DNA of 64,000 nt from an uncultured Pelagibacteraceae bacterium (GTDB taxonomy: Bacteria > Pseudomonadota > Alphaproteobacteria > Pelagibacterales > Pelagibacteraceae): the NCBI GenBank assembly GCA_902529645.1, contig CABZXO010000006.1, forward strand, positions 1-64,000, given 5' to 3'. This document shows positions 57,928 through 64,000 of this stretch, piece by piece. The notes beneath the pieces were generated by a model. That model was given only the letters and a program-made list of their open reading frames with translations, was not told the DNA's origin and made no database searches. Position numbers and translations under genes: made by a program. How positions within the stretch are numbered: position 1 is the stretch's first letter; each line of letters opens with the position of its first letter.

Positions 57928-60555
57928 ATGAGTAGCGATAAATATATACATTCTGATGTAGAAAATAGAATTTATTCTTATTGGGAAAAAAATGGTCTTT
58001 TTAAACCTAAAGAAAATTTAAAAAAATTTTCGATTGTAATTCCACCACCAAATGTAACGGGTAGTTTGCATATGGGTCATGCGCTTAACAATTCTATCCA
58101 AGATTTATTAGTTCGTTATCATAGGATGAATAATTTTGAAACTTTATGGCAACCTGGTACAGACCATGCCGGTATAGCAACCCAAGCTTTAGTAGAGAAA
58201 AAATTAACTTCTGAAAAAATTAATAAAAATGAAATTGGAAGAGAAAAATTTATTGAAAAAGTTTGGGAATGGAAAGAGCAATATGGTGACATAATTATTA
58301 ATCAATTAAAAAAACTCGGTTGTTCCTGTGACTGGTCAAGAAATGCTTTTACTATGGATGAAAATTTATCCAAATCAGTAATTAAGGTTTTTGTAGATCT
58401 TTATAATAAAGGTCTAATTTATAAAGATAAGAAATTGGTCAATTGGGACACAGTTCTAAAAACTGCTATTTCAGACCTAGAAGTAGATCAAAGAGAGGTG
58501 AACTCCAAAATTTATTATATTAGATACCCGATAGATGGAACAGATCAATTTATAACAATTGCAACAACAAGACCTGAAACAATGCTCGGTGATACAGCTA
58601 TTGCTGTTAATCCAAAAGATGAAAGATTTAGATCCTTTGTAGGTAAAACAGTTACAATCCCAATTGTAGGAAGAAAGATTAAAATAATTGAAGATGATTA
58701 TGCAGATCCTGAGCAAGGAACAGGGGCATTAAAAATAACTCCTGCACATGATTTTAATGACTACGATGTTGGTCAAAGAAATAATCTTGAAATAATAAAT
58801 ATTTTTACAGAAGCAGGTAAAATAAATGAAAACGCTCCAGAACATTACATAGGTCTTGATAGGTTTGAGGCTAGAAAAAGAATTTTAAAAGAACTTAAAG
58901 AAAAAGAATTTTTTGTAAAAGAAGAAAATATTAAAAATAAAGTTCCTTATGGAGATAGATCCAATTCAGTAATTGAACCTTTTTTAACAGAACAATGGTT
59001 TGCTGATGCTGGTAAATTATCAGTTAAAGCTAAAGAAGTTGTTAATTTAAAGAAAACAAATTTTTTTCCTGAGAATTGGTCAAAAACTTATTTCCAATGG
59101 ATGAACAATATTGAACCATGGTGTATTTCAAGACAGCTTTGGTGGGGACATCAAATTCCTGCTTGGTATGGTCCTGATGAAAAAATTTTTGTTTCTGAAA
59201 ATGAAGATGATGCAAAACAGCAAGCTAAAAAACATTATGGTAAAGATGTTGAATTAAATCGTGATCCGGATGTTTTAGATACTTGGTTCTCATCTGGTCT
59301 ATGGCCTTTCGCTACACTTGGTTGGCCAGATGATAATAAATATGTTGATAAATTTTACCCAACGTCAGTATTGGTTACAGGTTTTGATATTATATTTTTC
59401 TGGGTAGCTAGAATGATTATGTTTGGTACAGAGTTTTTAAACAAAGAACCATTTAAAGATATTTATGTTCATGCATTGGTTAGAGATGAGAAGGGACAAA
59501 AGATGTCTAAGTCTAAAGGTAATGTAATTGATCCTTTAGATTTAATTGAAAAATATAGTGCAGATGCACTTAGATTTACTTTGTTATCAATGGCTTCACC
59601 AGGCACAGATGTTAAACTTTCTGAGGATAGAGTTAAAGGTTATAGAAATTTTTTAAATAAATTGTGGAATGCGAATAATTTTTTAATCACTAATGAATGT
59701 GATTTTAAGGAAATAGATAAAGTTCCTAGTTTAAATGTGAATATTAACAAATGGATTTATTCGGAACTTATTGAAACTAAAAATAAGATAGAAAAAAACC
59801 TTGAAGATTATAGATTTGATGAAGCTGCTAAAAATGCCTATCAATTTGCATGGCATTCGTATTGTGATTGGTATTTAGAACTGTCTAAAACTATACTCTT
59901 TTCAGATGATGAAAAAGCTAAAGCAGAGGTAAAAAAAGTATCATCTTTTGTATTTAAACAAATTTTAATTTTGCTACATCCTTTTATTCCTTTTGTAACT
60001 GAAGAAATCTGGCTCAAAAATAAATTTGATAATGAAGGTAGTGATTATTTGATGCTTAAAAATTGGTTATCTGGAGAAATAAACAAGGATACTAGCACCA
60101 AACAAGTTGAAAATATAATTAATATTATTTCAGAGATTAGATCATTTAAAAATGAGCTAAATGTAAGCCCAGGCTCATTTATTGATGTATCAATAAGCAA
60201 TATTAATAAAAATCAAAAAGACTTTATTAATACAAATGAAATTATTCTAAAAAAACTAGGGAGAATAAATAGCATATTGGATAAGGATTTAGATAAACCA
60301 GCTGCGACAATGGTTGTATCCGGAGATTTGTTTAAGATTTATTTTGATAAGGATGTTGATTTAAAATTAATAAAGGAAAATTTAACAAATAAACAAAGTA
60401 GATTAGAGCAAGAGATGAATAAAATATCTCAAAGATTAGAGAATAAGAGTTTTGTAGATCGAGCCCCAAAAGAGATTGTTGAACAAGAAAAAAATAATTA
60501 TAATAATTTAAAGAATGATATTGAGAAAATATCAGTAACAATAAAGGGTATATAA
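57928..60555 (+). CDS. valS: Valyl-tRNA synthetase
   Basis: Class I synthetase charging tRNA-Val, with editing of threonine. HMGH is at residues 48-51 in [16 protein letters not shown] and KMSKS at 525-529. The CP1 editing domain contains [18 protein letters not shown], and the anticodon-binding and C-terminal coiled-coil tRNA arm (about 800-875) are present. The 875 residues are normal. The stop shares a base with the ATG of ilvD. Having valine charging next to valine synthesis (IlvD) makes sense metabolically. Confidence 0.98.
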   Translation: MSSDKYIHSDVENRIYSYWEKNGLFKPKENLKKFSIVIPPPNVTGSLHMGHALNNSIQDLLVRYHRMNNFETLWQPGTDHAGIATQALVEKKLTSEKINKNEIGREKFIEKVWEWKEQYGDIIINQLKKLGCSCDWSRNAFTMDENLSKSVIKVFVDLYNKGLIYKDKKLVNWDTVLKTAISDLEVDQREVNSKIYYIRYPIDGTDQFITIATTRPETMLGDTAIAVNPKDERFRSFVGKTVTIPIVGRKIKIIEDDYADPEQGTGALKITPAHDFNDYDVGQRNNLEIINIFTEAGKINENAPEHYIGLDRFEARKRILKELKEKEFFVKEENIKNKVPYGDRSNSVIEPFLTEQWFADAGKLSVKAKEVVNLKKTNFFPENWSKTYFQWMNNIEPWCISRQLWWGHQIPAWYGPDEKIFVSENEDDAKQQAKKHYGKDVELNRDPDVLDTWFSSGLWPFATLGWPDDNKYVDKFYPTSVLVTGFDIIFFWVARMIMFGTEFLNKEPFKDIYVHALVRDEKGQKMSKSKGNVIDPLDLIEKYSADALRFTLLSMASPGTDVKLSEDRVKGYRNFLNKLWNANNFLITNECDFKEIDKVPSLNVNINKWIYSELIETKNKIEKNLEDYRFDEAAKNAYQFAWHSYCDWYLELSKTILFSDDEKAKAEVKKVSSFVFKQILILLHPFIPFVTEEIWLKNKFDNEGSDYLMLKNWLSGEINKDTSTKQVENIINIISEIRSFKNELNVSPGSFIDVSISNINKNQKDFINTNEIILKKLGRINSILDKDLDKPAATMVVSGDLFKIYFDKDVDLKLIKENLTNKQSRLEQEMNKISQRLENKSFVDRAPKEIVEQEKNNYNNLKNDIEKISVTIKGI

Positions 60556-62273
60556 TGGCTAAATTCAATAAAAAGAAACTTCCAAGTAGACATACATCAT
60601 TAGGTGCAGATAGAGCTCCACATAGATCGTTTTATTATGCTATGGGGGAAACCGAGAAAGATGTAGGAAAACCCTTTGTTGGCGTAGTTTCCACATGGAA
60701 TGAGGCAGCACCTTGTAACATTGCGCTAATGAGACAGGCTCAATCAGTTAAAAAAGGAGTTAGAGCAAATGGCGGAACTCCGAGAGAATTTTGTACAATT
60801 ACTGTAACAGACGGTATCGCAATGGGTCATGAAGGAATGAAGTCATCATTGATATCTAGAGAAGTAATAGCTGACTCAGCTGAACTTACAGTTAGAGGTC
60901 ATTGTTATGATGCTTTAGTTGGTATCGCAGGATGTGATAAATCCTTACCAGGTCTAATGATGTCTATGGTTAGACTGAATGTACCGAGTGTTTTTATATA
61001 TGGTGGATCAATCCTACCAGGCAAATATAAAGGAAAAGACGTAACAGTTGTAGATGTATTTGAGGCGGTTGGAAAACATTCAACAGGTCAAATGTCTTCT
61101 GCAGAACTTAGAAAATTAGAATTAGTTGCTTGTCCAAGTGCAGGTGCTTGTGGAGGTCAATTTACTGCAAATACTATGGCATGTGTATCTGAAGCAATTG
61201 GATTAGCACTTCCTTATTCAGCAGGAACACCAGCTCCATATGAAGAAAGAGATAAATACGCAAAAGCTAGTGGTAAAACTGTTATGAACCTTTTGAAAAA
61301 AGGAATTAAACCAAGAGACATTGTAACTAGAAAAGCTTTAGAAAATGCTGCAACAGTAGTTGCTGCAACAGGTGGATCCACTAATGCAGGATTACATTTA
61401 CCTGCTATTGCAAATGAAGCAGGAATTAAATTTGATTTAATGGATGTTGCAAAAATTTTTAAAAGAACACCTTATCTTGCAGATTTAAAACCAGGTGGAA
61501 AATATGTTGCAAAAGATATGTGGTTAGCAGGTGGTGTTCCAATGTTATTAAAAACTTTATATGAAGGTGGATATATTCATGGTGACTGCATGACCGTTAC
61601 AGGAAAAACTATGAAGGAAAATTTAAAAGGAATTAAATTTAATCCAAAACAAAAAGTAATGAGATCTTATAAAAATCCATTATCACCAACAGGTGGTGTT
61701 GTTGGATTAAAAGGAAACTTAGCACCTGAAGGTGCAATTGTTAAAGTTGCAGGACTTAAAAAATTACAATTTACCGGTAAAGCAAGATGCTTTGAAAATG
61801 AGGAAAGTGCAATGAAAGCTGTTCAAAGCAAAAAGTATAACGATGGTGATGTAATTATAATTAGATACGAAGGACCTGTTGGAGGTCCAGGTATGAGAGA
61901 AATGTTATCTACAACAAGCGCAATCTACGGACAAGGAAAAGGGGAGAAAGTAGCCCTTATTACAGACGGTAGGTTCTCTGGAGCCACAAGAGGTTTTTGT
62001 GTCGGTCACGTAGGCCCTGAGGCCGCTCTAGGGGGTCCTATAGGCCTTTTACGTACAGGAGATATCATTGATATCGATGCCAAAAAAGGAACTATAAATG
62101 TAAGACTTTCTAAAAAAGAAATGGCCGCAAGAAAAAGAAAATGGAAAGCTAGAAAATCAGATTTTGGTTCAGGTACTTTATGGAAATATGCACAAACAGT
62201 TGGACCTGCATATTTAGGAGCACCAACTCATCCAGGTAAGAAAAAAGAAGTTAAGGATTATTCAGAGATTTAA
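60555..62273 (+). CDS. ilvD: Dihydroxy-acid dehydratase
   Basis: Iron-sulfur enzyme of valine, leucine and isoleucine synthesis that dehydrates dihydroxy acids to 2-oxo acids. Likely cluster ligands are C54 (AAPCN), C127 (GCDKSLPG) and C199 (CPSAGACGG). [19 protein letters not shown] is a conserved C-terminal motif. The 572 residues suggest the roughly 570-residue group of this family. Bases 61950-62070 are strikingly GC-rich, with C-ending codons unlike the rest of the gene. It overlaps valS and manC by one base each. Confidence 0.96.
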   Translation: MAKFNKKKLPSRHTSLGADRAPHRSFYYAMGETEKDVGKPFVGVVSTWNEAAPCNIALMRQAQSVKKGVRANGGTPREFCTITVTDGIAMGHEGMKSSLISREVIADSAELTVRGHCYDALVGIAGCDKSLPGLMMSMVRLNVPSVFIYGGSILPGKYKGKDVTVVDVFEAVGKHSTGQMSSAELRKLELVACPSAGACGGQFTANTMACVSEAIGLALPYSAGTPAPYEERDKYAKASGKTVMNLLKKGIKPRDIVTRKALENAATVVAATGGSTNAGLHLPAIANEAGIKFDLMDVAKIFKRTPYLADLKPGGKYVAKDMWLAGGVPMLLKTLYEGGYIHGDCMTVTGKTMKENLKGIKFNPKQKVMRSYKNPLSPTGGVVGLKGNLAPEGAIVKVAGLKKLQFTGKARCFENEESAMKAVQSKKYNDGDVIIIRYEGPVGGPGMREMLSTTSAIYGQGKGEKVALITDGRFSGATRGFCVGHVGPEAALGGPIGLLRTGDIIDIDAKKGTINVRLSKKEMAARKRKWKARKSDFGSGTLWKYAQTVGPAYLGAPTHPGKKKEVKDYSEI

Positions 62274-63478
62274 TGAAAATTCGTCCAGTCATTTTATGTG
62301 GAGGTGCTGGAACTCGACTTTGGCCAAATTCTAAAAATCATCAAGCAAAACAGTTTATTGATTTTGGTAGTTGGACTTTGCTTGGAAAAACACTTGAGAG
62401 AACAAAAGCATCAATTTACGACTCTCCAATTATTAGTACCAATAAGAAATACTTAAATAAAGTAAAACAGCATTTAAAAAAAAACAAAATAAGCAAATAT
62501 AAAATAGTTGTAGAGCCTGCAAAAAGAAACACAGCGCCAGCTATATTAAGTACAGCTTTAATTAAAGATATACCTGACAATCAACCTTTAATGTTTTTTA
62601 CAGCAGATCATTTAATTGAAAAGATTAGTATTTTTAATAAGGCAATAAACAAAAATAAATCAAATCTAAATGAAGAAAATATATTTGTTTTTGGAATTAA
62701 ACCTAAATCTCCAACTAGTGATTATGGTTATTTTTTATCTAAAAAAATTAAAGGAAATATTAATAAGGTAACCAGATTTATTGAAAAACCAAAAGAAGCT
62801 AAAGCCAAACAAATTATAAAGAATAAAGGCTATTGGAATTCTGGAATGTTTTACCTTAGAAAAGATTCTATTATTAATAACTTTAAAAAATATCAGCCTA
62901 AATCTTATAGAAATTGTGTAAATGCAGTTAGCAAAGCAAAATATAAAGCTAATACATATTATCTGAACAAAGCTTCATTTATAAAAGCGACAGCCAAATC
63001 ATTTGATTATGCAATTTTAGAAAAAACCAAACAAATTAATGCTATTAAATTAGATATTCCTTGGTCAGATCTTGGTAGTTGGAAAGAAATTTTGAAGATG
63101 TATGACAAAAATAAAAACAAATATATTAAGAAAAAAAATGTGTATTACCGTCCATGGGGTAGATACACGAATTTATTTGAAGGAAAAGAGTTTTTAATTA
63201 AAGAGTTATATGTAAAACCAAAAGGCATTCTAAGTTTACAAAAACACCATCATCGAGCTGAACATTGGTTGATCACACAAGGAAATGCTAAAATAACTCT
63301 TAATAAAGATATAATTGTTAAAAAACCTGGAGAACATATATTTATTCCATTAGAAGCTATTCATAGAGTTCAAAATTCAGGTAAGAAAGCAGTTAAGATT
63401 GTTGAAGCTCAGGTAGGTCCAATTTTAAAAGAAACTGACATTGTAAGATACCAAGACGTTTACGGTAGAGTAAAATAA
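62273..63478 (+). CDS. manC: Mannose-1-phosphate guanylyltransferase / mannose-6-phosphate isomerase
   Basis: Makes GDP-mannose for surface polysaccharide, and probably also isomerises fructose 6-phosphate to mannose 6-phosphate. The N-terminal nucleotidyltransferase has ILCGGAGTRLWPNSKNHQAKQF (about 7-28), FIEKPKEAKA and YWNSGMFYLR. SFDYAILEKT and DLGSWKE follow. The C-terminal type II PMI cupin has PWGRYTNLF, LSLQKHHHRAEHWLI and FIPLEAIHRV. At 401 residues it is shorter than the usual 460-480, with trimmed loops but all main motifs retained. It shares one base with ilvD. Confidence 0.93.
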   Translation: MKIRPVILCGGAGTRLWPNSKNHQAKQFIDFGSWTLLGKTLERTKASIYDSPIISTNKKYLNKVKQHLKKNKISKYKIVVEPAKRNTAPAILSTALIKDIPDNQPLMFFTADHLIEKISIFNKAINKNKSNLNEENIFVFGIKPKSPTSDYGYFLSKKIKGNINKVTRFIEKPKEAKAKQIIKNKGYWNSGMFYLRKDSIINNFKKYQPKSYRNCVNAVSKAKYKANTYYLNKASFIKATAKSFDYAILEKTKQINAIKLDIPWSDLGSWKEILKMYDKNKNKYIKKKNVYYRPWGRYTNLFEGKEFLIKELYVKPKGILSLQKHHHRAEHWLITQGNAKITLNKDIIVKKPGEHIFIPLEAIHRVQNSGKKAVKIVEAQVGPILKETDIVRYQDVYGRVK

Positions 63479-63485
63479 ATAATTA

Positions 63486-64000
63486 ATGGACACCACAGTC
63501 TTTTTTGTAATTCTATTAGCAACTATTATGCATGCCATTTGGAATGCGATGGTTAAACATCATCCAGATAAAGCGATTGCAGTTCTAGCTATTGTTTTAG
63601 GCCACATTCCTTTAGCTTTAATTTGTATTTTTTATTTTCCTTTACCTGGAAAAGAGTCGCTACCGTATATAATTGCAAGCGTATTAGCTCATCAAGGTTA
63701 TCAATGGTATATGCTGAATTCTTACAAGGTAGGTGACTACACTAATGTCTATCCAATATTCAGAGGCTTTGGTCCTTTATTGGCTACATTGATCTCCATA
63801 ATTTTTCTTGGTGTAGTATTTAAAATACCTACCCTAGTTTCAATATTGTTAATCTGTGTAGGAATAATGTTTCTTGGATTATTTGGTTCAAAAAATCAAA
63901 ATCAAATTGAAATAATTAAATACTCACTGCTTACTGGATCATTTATAGGTCTTTATTCATTGATTGATGGATACGGAGCAAGAGTAAGTACATCAGCAAT
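63486..64000 (+). CDS. EamA-like (drug/metabolite transporter superfamily) membrane protein, 5' part
   Basis: The frame runs from ATG 63486 to the window edge, giving 171 residues without a stop. It is hydrophobic, with about six helices so far. The N-terminal ILLATIMHAIWNAMVK and VGDYTNVYPIFRGFGPLLAT with LGVVFKIPTLVSILLICVGI match the first EamA repeat of ten-helix transporters. A second repeat should follow beyond the window. Substrate is unknown. It begins 7 bp after manC and is probably co-transcribed with it. Confidence 0.85.
   Translation, partial: MDTTVFFVILLATIMHAIWNAMVKHHPDKAIAVLAIVLGHIPLALICIFYFPLPGKESLPYIIASVLAHQGYQWYMLNSYKVGDYTNVYPIFRGFGPLLATLISIIFLGVVFKIPTLVSILLICVGIMFLGLFGSKNQNQIEIIKYSLLTGSFIGLYSLIDGYGARVSTSA

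Overview
The window looks like a piece of the core chromosome of a SAR11-clade alphaproteobacterium (Pelagibacterales). The evidence is a strongly A+T-rich sequence, lysine/asparagine/isoleucine-rich proteins, almost no intergenic DNA, long co-directional runs with 1-8 bp overlaps, alphaproteobacterial gene order throughout, and a high-GC structured leader before rpsB of the kind reported for Pelagibacter. I see no insertion sequence, prophage, CRISPR array, rRNA or integrated island. No gene-free stretch exceeds 200 bp.

Layout. 1-7296: end of a probable nuoG, then nuoHIJKLMN (complex I membrane arm). 7296-17106: birA, coaX, RNase J, a DUF1467-like membrane protein, proS, lolC, lolD and dnaE. 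17107-28894: rpsB (with leader RNA), tsf, frr, uppS, cdsA, dxr, bamA, skp, fabZ, lpxD, lpxA, lpxI and lpxB, linking translation to isoprenoid, phospholipid, outer-membrane-protein and lipid A synthesis. 28865-36273 (minus): ppiD-like, trpE, trpG, trpD, trpC, lexA, gltX. 36330-42781: tpiA, secG, pyrG, kdsA, eno, ftsB, lipA, ratA/coq10. 42809-46297: a periplasmic alginate-lyase-like protein, convergent with cinA/pncC, pgpA and ispDF on the minus strand. 46322-52264: ntrYX and trkAH. 52293-57544: tRNA-Arg, the aapJQMP amino-acid ABC transporter and an XRE-type regulator. 57605-64000: tRNA-Asn and tRNA-Cys (minus), valS, ilvD, a manC-type GDP-mannose enzyme and the start of an EamA-like transporter.

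The most informative non-coding signals are: a pseudoknot-capable leader that can hide the rpsB ribosome binding site; a GTTC-N7-GTTC SOS box before lexA; an 18-bp palindrome before aapJ and an intra-operon terminator after it; and, around the XRE regulator gene, a pair of direct repeats, a hairpin with the Shine-Dalgarno bases in its loop, and matching repeats on both flanks. The most notable proteins are the PL5-like periplasmic lyase and an NtrX with neither a GAFTGA loop nor a catalytic Walker B glutamate.

Several blocks normally found in these alphaproteobacterial neighbourhoods are missing at clean gene junctions: pyrH, rseP, moaC/moeA/comEC, the pdh genes and dusB/ntrBC. This fits genome streamlining. 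I did not find a clearly new multi-gene system. The best leads are the XRE regulator locus, the lyase-like protein and two GC-rich patches inside ilvD and pyrG.
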